A DNA stretch of 64,000 nucleotides from Lachnoclostridium sp. An118 (GCF_002160985.1 NZ_NFLQ01000011.1:44878-108877), one strand, 5' to 3'; shown: positions 25,940 through 34,700, counted from the stretch's first letter. The notes: generated by a model from the letters alone, not told the origin. A program made the numbers and translations.

Positions 25940-27517
25940 ATGAACATTGCAGCATACTGCCGTGTTTCCACGGATAAATCCGACCAGCTGAACAGCCTGG
26001 AAACCCAGAAACAGTTTTTTACTGAATACGTTCAGCGCACCGGAGATCACCTTGTTAAAGTATATGCTGATGAGGGGATTTCCGGAACAAAAATTAAAAA
26101 CAGAAAAGAATTTTTACAGATGATGGCCGATGCAGAGCACGGCCTTTTTGATATGGTTGTCGTAAAAGATATTTCCCGTTTTGCAAGGAATACCGTGGAT
26201 CTTCTTCAGAACATCCGCCGTCTGAAAGCGCTTGGAATCGAGACACAGTTTCTCACGGCCAACATGACCAGCATGGGGAACAGCGAATTTGTCCTCACCA
26301 TCTTTGGTGCTCTGGCGCAGGAAGAGAGTGCCAATACATCCAAGCGTATCAAGTTCGGGAAAAAGGTGAATGCGGAGAAGGGCCGGGTTCCCAATATTGT
26401 TTTCGGATATGACAAGACGATCGGTGATTATTTCAATCTCACGATCAACGAGAAAGAAGCAAAGGTGATACGTCAGATTTATCAGTTGTATACAGAAGAG
26501 GGCTACGGATGCGCCGCTATTTCCAATAAACTGAATGAGCAGGGAAGCCGGACAAAGCGGAACTGTAAGTGGAGCCAGAATGCTGTCAGCCGGATTCTCA
26601 CAAATGAACTTTATACTGGAAAGATTATTAATGGGAAACAGGAAGTAGCAGATTTTCTTACCGGACAGCGGAAGGAAAAGGATGAGACGGAATGGTTGGT
26701 GACAGAGCGGCCGGAACTGCGAATCATTGATAATGAAGTGTTTGAACAGGCGCAGAAGATTCTTCATTCCCGGAATCAGGCGTTTAACCTGAATCACGAA
26801 CGGCAGAGTAACAAATACCTGTTTTCTACGTTGATCAAATGTAAGGAGTGCGGATGGTCTTTCCGCCGGACAGTGCGAAAGTATAAGAATACTTACGTAC
26901 GCTGGGTATGTTCGGGACATAACGGGAAAGGTGCTGATTCCTGTCCCAATGCAGTGACCCTGGATGAGGAAGAACTGATCGAAGTGCTGCAGGAATACTT
27001 TTCGAATGTGCTGAAGAATAAGAAGAAAGTCATTCAGTATGTGGTGAAGGAATTTCAGCGTGTCTACAAGGCGAAAGATGAAAATGTGGAGTATGAAAAG
27101 GAGCTGAAGGATAAGCTGACAAAGCTGAAAGCCATGCGGGAGAAATACATGGACATGTATACCGATGATCTGATCACAAGGCAGGAGCTGAATGACCGGA
27201 TCGGCGGGGCAAGGCAGGAAATCGAGCGGCTGGAAAATGAATTAAAAATGGTGACCTATCAAATCACAAAGGGAGATCAGCTGGAAGAATTGCTGAATAC
27301 AACGTTTCAGTCGATCGAGGACATTACAGATGTGCACCAGATGACCAATACCCAGCTGAAAAAAATCATTGAGAAGATTGAAGTGGACAAAGATGGAAAT
27401 GTGGACATTTACCTGAAACTGCTAGGAGATCTGGGACTGGACGAAGCCATACTGGTTGAAGACCGGACAGAAATACCGGACGCAGAAAACGCTCAAAATA
27501 ATCACGACCGCACATAA
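25940..27517 (+). CDS. Large serine recombinase of the spoIIID element (SpoIVCA-like)
   Basis: 525 residues. Catalytic domain: YCRVSTDK with nucleophile Ser10, VYADEGISGTKIKNR, VVKDISRFARN and FVLTIFGALAQEESANTSKR. Next come a recombinase domain (YGCAAISNKLNEQGSRTKRN), a zinc ribbon (LIKCKECGWSF and VCSGHNGKGADSCPN), a coiled coil near 370-440 and a C-terminal tail. Such enzymes integrate and excise elements between short att sites. The gene ends HDRT-stop, with the TAA at 27515-27517 built from the core ACATA plus one host base, so integration supplies its stop. It is transcribed toward spoIIID. A TATAAT lies near 25889, but the sigma factor of this promoter is not clear. Confidence 0.93.
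   Translation: MNIAAYCRVSTDKSDQLNSLETQKQFFTEYVQRTGDHLVKVYADEGISGTKIKNRKEFLQMMADAEHGLFDMVVVKDISRFARNTVDLLQNIRRLKALGIETQFLTANMTSMGNSEFVLTIFGALAQEESANTSKRIKFGKKVNAEKGRVPNIVFGYDKTIGDYFNLTINEKEAKVIRQIYQLYTEEGYGCAAISNKLNEQGSRTKRNCKWSQNAVSRILTNELYTGKIINGKQEVADFLTGQRKEKDETEWLVTERPELRIIDNEVFEQAQKILHSRNQAFNLNHERQSNKYLFSTLIKCKECGWSFRRTVRKYKNTYVRWVCSGHNGKGADSCPNAVTLDEEELIEVLQEYFSNVLKNKKKVIQYVVKEFQRVYKAKDENVEYEKELKDKLTKLKAMREKYMDMYTDDLITRQELNDRIGGARQEIERLENELKMVTYQITKGDQLEELLNTTFQSIEDITDVHQMTNTQLKKIIEKIEVDKDGNVDIYLKLLGDLGLDEAILVEDRTEIPDAENAQNNHDRT
27512..27516. other. Right attachment site of the spoIIID element (core ACATA)
   Basis: Second copy of the 5-nt core, embedded in GACCGCACATAAAGATGTG. The bases after it are codons 39 onward of spoIIID (AAAGATGTGACCGAC, read KDVTD once codon 39 is completed). 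Confidence 0.75.
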
Positions 27518-27665
27518 AGATGTGACCGACCGCCTTCTCCAGATCAATCCGTCCCTGGCGGCGGAGGCCAGGAAGATCCTGGATGTAAACAAGTCTGAGC
27601 GGCACATACGGGGAGGACTTGCTACCCGGGAAAAGTACAAAGGCACGCACCACATGGCTTTGTAG
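27517..27665 (+). CDS. spoIIID: SpoIIID, C-terminal half (split gene, right part)
   Basis: The frame reads KDVTDRLLQINPSLAAEARK, then ILDVNKSERHIRGGLATREK and a short tail to TAG at 27663-27665. HKDVT..RL and ERHIRGGLATREKY are strongly conserved SpoIIID sequence. There is no start codon or ribosome site of its own; the open frame upstream belongs to the recombinase end and att DNA. After excision it would continue codon 39 of the left half, restoring the recognition helix and the C-terminal basic helix that give SpoIIID its high DNA affinity. Alone it is not expressed as a useful protein. Confidence 0.9.
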
Positions 27666-27740
27666 ATTTGGCTGAAAATAAAAGAAAATTTCGAAAAAAT
27701 TCTTTAATTTTCAACAAAATTGCTATTTTTGAAACGATTT

Positions 27741-27837
27741 TTCTTGATTTCAGACCCTTCATCTGCTAGACTTAGCCACAAGACAAAGACGCCTGACGGT
27801 GAGACGGAAAAACGCCTCCACCGGTCAGGCGTTTTTT
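27741..27837 (+). promoter_or_regulatory. Nitrogen-type leader with terminator before amt
   Basis: Holds the 67-nt element shared with 5206-5272, then a compact terminator AAAAACGCCT (27808-27817) / AGGCGTTTTT (27827-27836). ACGCCTGACGG (27789-27799) can instead pair with CCGGTCAGGCGT (27821-27832), so two mutually exclusive folds exist, a typical attenuator. Clostridial amt and glutamine synthetase genes are often controlled by ANTAR-domain antiterminators that bind such leaders; that assignment is inference from motif and gene. Confidence 0.6.
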
Positions 27838-27872
27838 CGTTTTAATCTAAAGGAAACACGGGAGGTATTTTT

Positions 27873-29111
27873 ATGGACACAGGAAACACGGGATTTATGA
27901 TGATCTGTGCGGCGCTTGTATTTATCATGACGCCGGGGCTGGCTTTTTTCTACGGAGGTCTGGTCAGGAGGAAAAATGTGGTAAACACCATGATGGCCTG
28001 CGTGGCGATCATGGGACTGTCCGTATTTATGTGGGTGCTCTTTGGCTATTCCCTTGCATTCGGCAGTGACCATGGCGGGGTGATCGGGGATTTCGGCTGG
28101 CTGGCGTTTAGCGGCGTGGGATGGGACGCAGGACCTTATTCGGACACCATTCCCCATCTTGTGTATGCGGGATTCCAGATGATGTTTGCCATGATCACGC
28201 CGGCTCTCATTACCGGGGCTGTGGTGGGCAGGATGAAATTCAAGGCGCTGTTTGCCTTTATCGCTCTCTGGTCTGTCATCGTCTACTATCCCATGGCTCA
28301 TATGGTATGGGGGCAGGGGGGATTTCTCGCAGCCCTCGGCTCTGTGGATTTTGCGGGAGGAAATGTAGTCCACATCAGCTCAGGAGTGAGCGCGCTGGTG
28401 CTCGCTATTTACCTTGGGAGGCGCAAAGGTTATGAGAAGACATCCTACCGCATCCACAATATTCCTTTTGTTGTTCTGGGAGCATCCCTTCTGTGGTTTG
28501 GGTGGTATGGCTTTAATGCGGGGAGTGCCCTGGCAGCCGACGGCCTTGCGGCCCACGCTTTTATGACTACATCCGTGTCCGCGGCGACAGCTCTTCTTTC
28601 CTGGATGCTCATTGACACGGCAAAAGAGGGAAAGCCCACACTGGTGGGCGCCTGCACCGGTCTTGTGGTGGGCCTTGTGGCGATCACGCCGGGAGCCGGA
28701 TTTGTACCTGTCTGGTCTGCGTTTATCATCGGTGCCCTCGTGAGCCCCATCTGCTACTGTATGATCAATCTGATCAAACACAGACTGAAGATAGACGACT
28801 CCCTGGACGCTTTCGGATGCCATGGGATCGGCGGTATCTGGGGCGGCATAGCCACCGGGCTTTTCGGACAGAGCTCCATCAACTCTGTGGCACAGTGGGA
28901 CGGACTGGTGTTCGGAGAGACAGGGCTGTTTGTCGCTCAGGTCATCAGTATTCTTGTTACCATAGCGGTCGCAGTGGTCGGCTCGCTGATCTGCATAGGC
29001 GTGATCCGCATCTTTACCAGACTCCGGGTAGATGAGAAGGACGTGATGATCGGACTTGATGTGACCCAGCACGGGGAGAACGCTTACCCGTCCTTCAATG
29101 GTTTTGACTAA
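27873..29111 (+). CDS. amt: Ammonium transporter (Amt family)
   Basis: 412 residues, about 11 membrane helices. Family motifs: LVFIMTPGLAFFYGGLVRRK at the start, FAGGNVVHISSGVSALVLAI, with the first pore His in the VVHISSG segment, WFGWYGFNAGSALAADG, and the second pore region DAFGCHGIGGIWGGIATGLF. It conducts ammonium into the cell for assimilation. The ATG at 27873 follows GGGAGGTATTTTT. The P-II gene begins 40 nt downstream, the classic amtB-glnK pairing, and the attenuator at 27741 suggests control by nitrogen status. Confidence 0.96.
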   Translation: MDTGNTGFMMICAALVFIMTPGLAFFYGGLVRRKNVVNTMMACVAIMGLSVFMWVLFGYSLAFGSDHGGVIGDFGWLAFSGVGWDAGPYSDTIPHLVYAGFQMMFAMITPALITGAVVGRMKFKALFAFIALWSVIVYYPMAHMVWGQGGFLAALGSVDFAGGNVVHISSGVSALVLAIYLGRRKGYEKTSYRIHNIPFVVLGASLLWFGWYGFNAGSALAADGLAAHAFMTTSVSAATALLSWMLIDTAKEGKPTLVGACTGLVVGLVAITPGAGFVPVWSAFIIGALVSPICYCMINLIKHRLKIDDSLDAFGCHGIGGIWGGIATGLFGQSSINSVAQWDGLVFGETGLFVAQVISILVTIAVAVVGSLICIGVIRIFTRLRVDEKDVMIGLDVTQHGENAYPSFNGFD

Positions 29112-29151
29112 ACGGAAATATTTTGATAAGAGCATGAGGAGGAAGAAATAT

Positions 29152-29511
29152 ATGCTGATCAAGGTGGAAGCAATCGTCAGAGAAGAAAAGTTTGAGGAAG
29201 TGAAAGACGCCCTCAATCAGATAGAAGTCAACGGCATTACCGTGTCCCAGGTCATGGGATGCGGCGCTCAGAGAGGATACAAGGAAGTGGTCCGTGGATC
29301 GGAGATCGATATTTTCCTTCAGCCCAAGATTAAATTTGAAATCGTGGTATCCTCGGAGGAGTGGGAGAAAAAGGTCATCGACACTATCCAGAAAGCGGCC
29401 TTTACCGGGGATGTGGGAGATGGGAAGATCTTCAGCTATGAAATCAGGAGTGTCATGAAGATCCGGACAAAAGAGACCGGATATGATGCGGTCCAGTCGG
29501 AGTTTGAGTAG
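29152..29511 (+). CDS. glnK: P-II family nitrogen regulator (GlnK-like)
   Basis: 119 residues from ATG 29152, with GAGGAGG at 29136-29142; earlier in-frame starts lack a site. Start MLIKVEAIVREEKFEEVKDA and GITVSQVMGCGAQRG match P-II. The T-loop region (GYKEVVRGSEIDIFLQPKIK) has the usual length, with Tyr at its base and no standard YRG uridylylation Tyr visible. AFTGDVGDGKIFSYEI is the C-signature region. It binds ATP/ADP and 2-oxoglutarate and blocks Amt when nitrogen is plentiful. Confidence 0.95.
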   Translation: MLIKVEAIVREEKFEEVKDALNQIEVNGITVSQVMGCGAQRGYKEVVRGSEIDIFLQPKIKFEIVVSSEEWEKKVIDTIQKAAFTGDVGDGKIFSYEIRSVMKIRTKETGYDAVQSEFE

Positions 29512-29561
29512 ACGGATCAGGTGTTGCATGAACAGATGACAGGATATATAATAGGAAAGCG

Positions 29562-29587
29562 GCCCGCCGGGGAGACGGCGGGCTTTT
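29562..29587 (+). terminator. Terminator of the amt-glnK operon
   Basis: GCCCGCCG (29562-29569) pairs with CGGCGGGC (29576-29583), followed by TTTT. Confidence 0.85.
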
Positions 29588-29627
29588 GTGTGCCCTGTGA
29601 AATTCTTCAGGGCAGGGAGAAAGAAAA

Positions 29628-30785
29628 ATGGCGAAAAAGATCTTAAAAAATATCCTGAAAAATGAAACGGTATTCTGTGTGTCCCTCCTTCTGGCGGTTC
29701 TGTCCGCCTTTTTTGTGAGACCGGACGAGACCTATCTGAGTTATCCGGACTGGCGGACCATTGCTCTGCTTTTCTGTCTCATGATCCTTGTGGCGGGGCT
29801 CAGGTCCAAAGGTGTGTTCACCCTGTTGGGGCATGTGCTCCTAAGGAAGGCGGGGAGCCTGCGGGCACTGTCTGCTGTCATGGTGCTGCTCTGCTTCTTC
29901 TCCAGCATGATCATTACCAATGATGTGACGCTGCTCACCTTTGTCCCTTTTACGATGCTGGTATTCCGCATGACCGGTAATGAGGAGCGGATCGTGAAGC
30001 TGGTGGTGCTGGAGACGATAGGGGCCAACCTGGGGAGCATGGCGACCCCTATCGGAAACCCTCAAAATCTGTATCTGTATTCGGTCTCAAAGCTTACGGC
30101 AGGCCAGTTTGCGGGAGCTGTCCTTCCCTATGCGGGACTTTCACTCCTGCTTCTTCTGGCGGCAGCGTTTGCAGGCCGGGATGAGCCGCTGATGGAAGTA
30201 GAGTTGGGAAAGAGGACAGAGAAGGAGGCGGAGAAGGAGAGCGGGAGGGCCGGAAAAAGACTGGCCGGGGATATCCTTCCCTTTCTGCTCCTCCTTGTAC
30301 TCTGCCTGCTGGTGGTGTTTCGGATGCTGCCCTATCTTCCAGTGCTCTTCTGCGTGGCAGTGGCCGTGATGCTTCTGGACCTGAGGCTGTACCTGGAGGT
30401 AGACTATTTCCTCCTCTTCACTTTTCTCTTTTTCTTTATTTTTGTGGGAAATATGAAGAGGATTCCGCTGGTCAGTGAGGCGCTTGTCTCCGCGGTGGAA
30501 GGGCGGGAGCTGCTGACAGGCGTCCTGGCCAGCCAGGTCATGAGCAACGTGCCGGCAGCAATCCTTCTGTCCGGATTTACTGACCGGATACAGCCTCTTC
30601 TGACAGGAGTGAATCTGGGGGGCCTGGGGACGCTGATCGCTTCCCTGGCCAGCCTCATCTCTTACAAGATTGTGACAAGAGAGTATCCCCAGAGCAGGGG
30701 GAGCTTTATGAAGGTGTTTACATTCTGGAATGTGCTGTTTCTTGCACTGCTGCTTTTAGAGGCGCTGCTTCTGGGCGGGGTGTAG
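29628..30785 (+). CDS. ArsB/NhaD-type (SLC13-like) permease
   Basis: 385 residues with about 10 membrane helices. Ion-transporter superfamily motifs: SSMIITNDVTLLTFVPF, LETIGANLGSMATPIGNPQN and the matching second-half sequence ASQVMSNVPAAILLSGF. This TPIGNPQN plus SNVPAA pairing is typical of SLC13/ArsB-type permeases annotated as anion or citrate transporters. It is a single-subunit membrane carrier; the substrate is not predictable. ATG 29628 follows GGGAGAAAG. It follows the amt-glnK terminator closely and has no visible partner. Confidence 0.85.
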   Translation: MAKKILKNILKNETVFCVSLLLAVLSAFFVRPDETYLSYPDWRTIALLFCLMILVAGLRSKGVFTLLGHVLLRKAGSLRALSAVMVLLCFFSSMIITNDVTLLTFVPFTMLVFRMTGNEERIVKLVVLETIGANLGSMATPIGNPQNLYLYSVSKLTAGQFAGAVLPYAGLSLLLLLAAAFAGRDEPLMEVELGKRTEKEAEKESGRAGKRLAGDILPFLLLLVLCLLVVFRMLPYLPVLFCVAVAVMLLDLRLYLEVDYFLLFTFLFFFIFVGNMKRIPLVSEALVSAVEGRELLTGVLASQVMSNVPAAILLSGFTDRIQPLLTGVNLGGLGTLIASLASLISYKIVTREYPQSRGSFMKVFTFWNVLFLALLLLEALLLGGV

Positions 30786-30808
30786 GGAACACTTAGCCGG
30801 GTTCCCGC

Positions 30809-30837
30809 TTGTAATATACTCCTCCCTGCGCTATCAT
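30809..30837 (+). promoter_or_regulatory. Promoter of the GH2-MATE pair
   Basis: TTGTAA (30809-30814), 17-nt spacer, TATCAT (30832-30837), about 45 nt before the GH2 start. Confidence 0.5.
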
Positions 30838-30882
30838 ATTCTACAGAGAAATCGAAAGGCAGACTTACAAAGGAGGGACAAC

Positions 30883-33243
30883 ATGCGCTATCAGATCAAT
30901 CACAACTGGTACTTTACACAGCACTACACCGGAAGCCTGAACAGCATGCCGTCTGAGAAGCTGGAGGAGCTGGAGCGGGTCCAGCTTCCCCACACAGTGA
31001 AAATGCTTCCTCTGCACTACTGCAGTGAGAAGGATTATCAGATGGTGAGCGCTTACATAAAAGAACTGGATATACCCAGAGAATGGGAGAGAAAATATGT
31101 CACGCTGACGCTGGAGGGGGCGGCCCACCAGGCGGAGGTGTACTGTAACGGGAAATCTGCCGGCATCCACGGGTGCGGCTACACAGCCTTTGCGGCGGAC
31201 CTGTCGCAGCTTCTGCGGTACGGCCAGACAAACCGGATCGTGGTCAAGGTGGACAGCCGGGAAACTCTGGATATCCCGCCCTTTGGCTATGTGGTGGACT
31301 ATCTGACCTACGGCGGCATTTACCGCCCGGTCTACCTGGATGTGCAGGAGAAGACCCGGTTCAGGGATGTCTTCGTCATGCCTGATGACAGGAAGCACCT
31401 GGAGGTGAAGATAGAGGCAGAGAGGACCGAGGGCTGTCAGATGCGGGCCTGGGTGCTGGGGGAGGACGGCGAAGTCTTCGCCCGGCTGGAGGAGCAGGAT
31501 TTTCAGGACCATTTCCATATGCTCGTACCCCGTGCCGGACTTTGGGACACGGAGCATCCCCGGCTTTATACACTGCACCTGGAGCTTGTAAAATTTGGAA
31601 ACGTCATGGATGCGGAGGATGTCCGCTTCGGCTTCCGGACGGTCGAGATGAAGCCGGACGGATGCTGGCTGAACGGGAAAAAGGTGAAAATACGCGGGCT
31701 GAACCGGCACCAGAGCTGGCCCTACATGGGCTATGCGGCTCCGGCCAGAGCCCAGAGGCTGGACGCGGAAATCCTGAAGCATGAGCTGGGCTGCAATGCA
31801 GTGCGGACCAGCCACTATCCCCAGAGTCATGCTTTCCTGGACCGCTGTGATGAGCTGGGGCTTCTGGTCTTCACGGAAATCCCCGGATGGCAGCACATCG
31901 GCGGGGAAGCGTGGAAGGACCAGGCGGTGAAAAATACAGAGGATATGGTGCGGCAGTACCGCAACCACCCCAGCATCTTTATGTGGGGCGTCCGGATCAA
32001 TGAGAGCCAGGATGATGATGAGCTTTACAGCAGGACTGTGGAGACAGCTCACAGACTGGACCCGGCCCGGCCGACGGGTGGCGTGCGCTATCTGAAAAAG
32101 AGCCATTTGCTGGAGGACGTGTACACCTACAATGATTTCAGCCACACGGGGGACAATCCGGGCTGTGACGCCAAGGAAGCTGTGACGCCGGACATGGAGA
32201 AGGCCTACTTTATCACAGAGTACAACGGGCACATGTTCCCCACAAAGGCCTGCGACGACGAGGAGCATCGGAAGGAGCACGCCATGCGCCACGTCCGGGT
32301 GCTGGACAGTGCGGCCGGACACGAGGATATCGGCGGAACCTTCGGGTGGTGCATGTTCGACTACAACACCCACAAGGATTTTGGAAGCGGGGACAGGATC
32401 TGCTACCACGGTGTCCTGGACATGTTCCGCAACCCCAAGCTGGCGGCCAGTGTCTACGCCTCCTGTCAGGACGACTGGCCGGTGCTGGCGGTCAGCAGCA
32501 CCATGAGCATCGGAGACCACCCGGCCGGACAGATCGGGGAGGTGGCCGTCTTTACCAACGGGGAGAAGGTGCGCCTTTACAAAGATGGCGCCCTGGCAGG
32601 GGAGTATTTCCCGACAGGGAAATATCCCCATCTCGCCCATCCGCCGGTGCTGATCGGGAACGGCCCGGCCGGGACGGACGGCGGGCAGTCGGATGGGGGA
32701 CTGGCAGGGGAAGAGAAGAGGAGCGGCCTGACAGGCTGGCTTTGCCGGTTATATGAGGCTGTGTTCGGGAAGAAAGGGAGGCCTGATATGGCTGCGAGCG
32801 GAGAGGCTGTGTCCCAGGGAGCGACAGACGAAGGTATGGGCGGCTGGGGCGTGGAGACCGCTGTGTGGAGGTTTGAGGCCCTGCGGGGCGAGCAGGTCAT
32901 CCGCACGGTCACCGTCTCGCCGGTGGAGGAGATACACCTGGAGGGAGCCTGCGACACAGCTGTGCTTGTGGACGGAGATACATGGGACATGGCAACCATC
33001 CGGCTGCGGGCTGTGGATCAGAACGGGAACCTGGCCCCCTATGCCCACGATGTGCTGCGGTTTGAGGCGGAAGGCTGTGTGGAGCTGGAGGGCCCTGCCC
33101 TGGTGGCTCTCGAGGGCGGCATGTCCGGCTGCTATGTCCGCACCACGGGGGAGGAAGGAACCGGAAGACTGACGGTGTACCGGGGCGGAGAAAAAGAGCT
33201 GACCTTTACCTTTGACGTAAAGGCCCACGGAGATATGCTTTAG
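30883..33243 (+). CDS. Glycoside hydrolase family 2 protein (beta-galactosidase/glucuronidase-like)
   Basis: 786 residues with no signal peptide, so cytoplasmic. Residues 1-170 form the sugar-binding jelly roll (VYCNGKSAGIHGCGYTAFAA, FGYVVDYLTYGGIYRPVYLD), 175-265 the immunoglobulin-like domain ending FGFRTVEMKPDG, and 275-560 the TIM barrel: GLNRHQSWPYMG, NAVRTSHYPQSHAFLDRCDE, acid/base Glu in MWGVRINESQDD and nucleophile Glu in FITEYNGHMF. Two further beta domains are split by a low-complexity Gly/Lys insert (about 595-655). ATG 30883 follows AAAGGAGGGAC. The MATE gene starts 15 nt later. Exact sugar specificity is not evident. Confidence 0.92.
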   Translation: MRYQINHNWYFTQHYTGSLNSMPSEKLEELERVQLPHTVKMLPLHYCSEKDYQMVSAYIKELDIPREWERKYVTLTLEGAAHQAEVYCNGKSAGIHGCGYTAFAADLSQLLRYGQTNRIVVKVDSRETLDIPPFGYVVDYLTYGGIYRPVYLDVQEKTRFRDVFVMPDDRKHLEVKIEAERTEGCQMRAWVLGEDGEVFARLEEQDFQDHFHMLVPRAGLWDTEHPRLYTLHLELVKFGNVMDAEDVRFGFRTVEMKPDGCWLNGKKVKIRGLNRHQSWPYMGYAAPARAQRLDAEILKHELGCNAVRTSHYPQSHAFLDRCDELGLLVFTEIPGWQHIGGEAWKDQAVKNTEDMVRQYRNHPSIFMWGVRINESQDDDELYSRTVETAHRLDPARPTGGVRYLKKSHLLEDVYTYNDFSHTGDNPGCDAKEAVTPDMEKAYFITEYNGHMFPTKACDDEEHRKEHAMRHVRVLDSAAGHEDIGGTFGWCMFDYNTHKDFGSGDRICYHGVLDMFRNPKLAASVYASCQDDWPVLAVSSTMSIGDHPAGQIGEVAVFTNGEKVRLYKDGALAGEYFPTGKYPHLAHPPVLIGNGPAGTDGGQSDGGLAGEEKRSGLTGWLCRLYEAVFGKKGRPDMAASGEAVSQGATDEGMGGWGVETAVWRFEALRGEQVIRTVTVSPVEEIHLEGACDTAVLVDGDTWDMATIRLRAVDQNGNLAPYAHDVLRFEAEGCVELEGPALVALEGGMSGCYVRTTGEEGTGRLTVYRGGEKELTFTFDVKAHGDML

Positions 33244-33258
33244 AAAGCTGGGGAAATC

Positions 33259-34623
33259 TTGAAGATCAGAACAGAACAAACAGAGAAGAAACCGTATCTA
33301 TTTGACAATCGGGCGCTGATGGCCCTCATCATCCCGCTTATCATCGAACAGATGCTGGCTGTCCTTGTGGGAATGGCGGACAGCATCATGGTGGCCAGCG
33401 TGGGGGAGGCGGCCGTGTCCGGGGTGTCCCTGGTGGACAATATCATGGTGCTGCTCATCAATGTGTTTGCCGCATTGGGGACCGGCGGCGCCGTGGTGGC
33501 GGGCCAGTATCTGGGACAGCAGAGGAAGGAGAAGGCCTGCCAGGCGGCAGAGCAGCTTGTGTGGTTTATCACCATCTGTGCGGTGGTGATCACCCTCGTC
33601 ATCTACGCCTGCAAATACTGGATCCTCCACGGCGTTTTCGGCCAGATCGAGGCGGACGTCATGGGGCATGCGGACACCTACCTGATGATCGTGACCGCCT
33701 CCATCCCCTTTATCGCTCTCTACAACGGAGGAGCCGCCATTTTCCGGACTATGGGAAACTCGGAGATCTCCATGCGGGTATCTATTGTCATGAATATCAT
33801 CAATGTGGCGGGAAATGCCATCTTGATCTACGGATTTCACAGAGGGACAGAGGGTGTGGCCATCCCCACACTGGTGTCCAGGATGACGGCGGCCATCCTC
33901 ATCATGGTCCTGCTGGCGGACCGCCGGCGCGCTATCTATGTGAGGCCCTCCCGCAGATACCGGCCCGATTGGGCTATGATACGCAAGATACTGGGCATCG
34001 GAGTGCCAAATGGCCTGGAGAACAGCATGTTCCAGCTTGGGAAGATCATCGTGCTGAGCCTCGTCTCCACCTTCGGCACCTACGCCATCGCAGCCAACGC
34101 GGTGTCCAATGTCATCGCCTCCTTCCAGGTATTGCCCGGCATGGCCATCGCCCTGGCGGTGACCACGGTGATCGCAAGGTGTGTGGGAGCCGGCGACTAC
34201 GGACAGGTGAAATATTACACAAAAAAGCTTTTGTGCATCACCTACGCCTGCATGGTGGTCACCAACGTGATCATCGTGCTGGTGCTGCCCCTGATCCTGA
34301 AGGCCTATGATCTGTCCAGCCGTACGGCGGAGGTGACAACGGACATTGTCATTTTCTACGCCGTGTGCTGCGTGCTGATCTGGCCGCTGGCATTTACCAT
34401 ACCGGCCACCTTCCGGGCCTCCGGGGATGCTAAGATGTGCATGGTCATCTCCGTTGTGTCCATGTGGATCTTCCGCATTATTTTCAGTTACATACTGGGA
34501 AAATATATGGGTATGGGCGTGTTCGGCGTGTGGGTGGCCATGATCATCGACTGGGTGGTGCGGAGCATCTGCTTTATCGCCCGGTATTTCAGCGGGAAAT
34601 GGAAGCACCAGGCGCTGACCTAG
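33259..34623 (+). CDS. MATE family efflux transporter
   Basis: 454 residues, 12 membrane helices in two homologous halves. Typical stretches: IIPLIIEQMLAVLVGMADSI, GGAVVAGQYLGQQRKEKA and, in the second half, GIGVPNGLENSMFQLGKIIV and ALAVTTVIARCVGAGDYGQV. It exports cationic drugs or metabolites using Na+ or H+ gradients. The start is a TTG at 33259 after GGGGAAATC; a later ATG would remove the first helix. The gene follows GH2 by 15 nt, so the two may be cotranscribed, without an evident functional link. Confidence 0.92.
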   Translation: MKIRTEQTEKKPYLFDNRALMALIIPLIIEQMLAVLVGMADSIMVASVGEAAVSGVSLVDNIMVLLINVFAALGTGGAVVAGQYLGQQRKEKACQAAEQLVWFITICAVVITLVIYACKYWILHGVFGQIEADVMGHADTYLMIVTASIPFIALYNGGAAIFRTMGNSEISMRVSIVMNIINVAGNAILIYGFHRGTEGVAIPTLVSRMTAAILIMVLLADRRRAIYVRPSRRYRPDWAMIRKILGIGVPNGLENSMFQLGKIIVLSLVSTFGTYAIAANAVSNVIASFQVLPGMAIALAVTTVIARCVGAGDYGQVKYYTKKLLCITYACMVVTNVIIVLVLPLILKAYDLSSRTAEVTTDIVIFYAVCCVLIWPLAFTIPATFRASGDAKMCMVISVVSMWIFRIIFSYILGKYMGMGVFGVWVAMIIDWVVRSICFIARYFSGKWKHQALT

Positions 34624-34671
34624 ACCGATGGCGGCCCGATCAGGGGCGGCCTGACAAAATGTCGGTTTTTG

Positions 34672-34700
34672 TTGCCAACCGGGCCCTGCTACTTTATAAT
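34672..34700 (+). promoter_or_regulatory. guaA promoter
   Basis: TTGCCA (34672-34677), 17-nt spacer, TATAAT (34695-34700), 43 nt before the GTG start. No purine riboswitch fits in the short leader. Confidence 0.75.

Larger units (their letters stand above)
6494..27516. mobile_element. Skin-like intervening element splitting spoIIID (about 21.0 kb)
   Basis: The element lies between the two halves of spoIIID and spans 21,023 bp between equal points of the ACATA cores. Its right end is a large serine recombinase gene (25940-27517) whose stop codon overlaps the core, the same relation of recombinase and interrupted sporulation gene as skin in sigK of Bacillus subtilis and Clostridioides difficile. 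The cargo includes regulators, a secreted peptide operon, a decayed mobilizable element and a defence set. The left end carries a terminator at 6546 that isolates it from spoIIID transcription. That it excises during sporulation is inference from architecture. Confidence 0.85.

Noticed and set aside
30865..32640. 591-codon open frame on the minus strand opposite the GH2 gene
   Set aside because: GC-rich shadow of the GH2 coding frame: no ribosome site and a low-complexity composition without domains.
33298..34608. 436-codon minus-strand frame opposite the MATE gene
   Set aside because: Extremely His/Asp-rich, the usual mirror image of a hydrophobic membrane protein; the plus strand is a clear MATE transporter.
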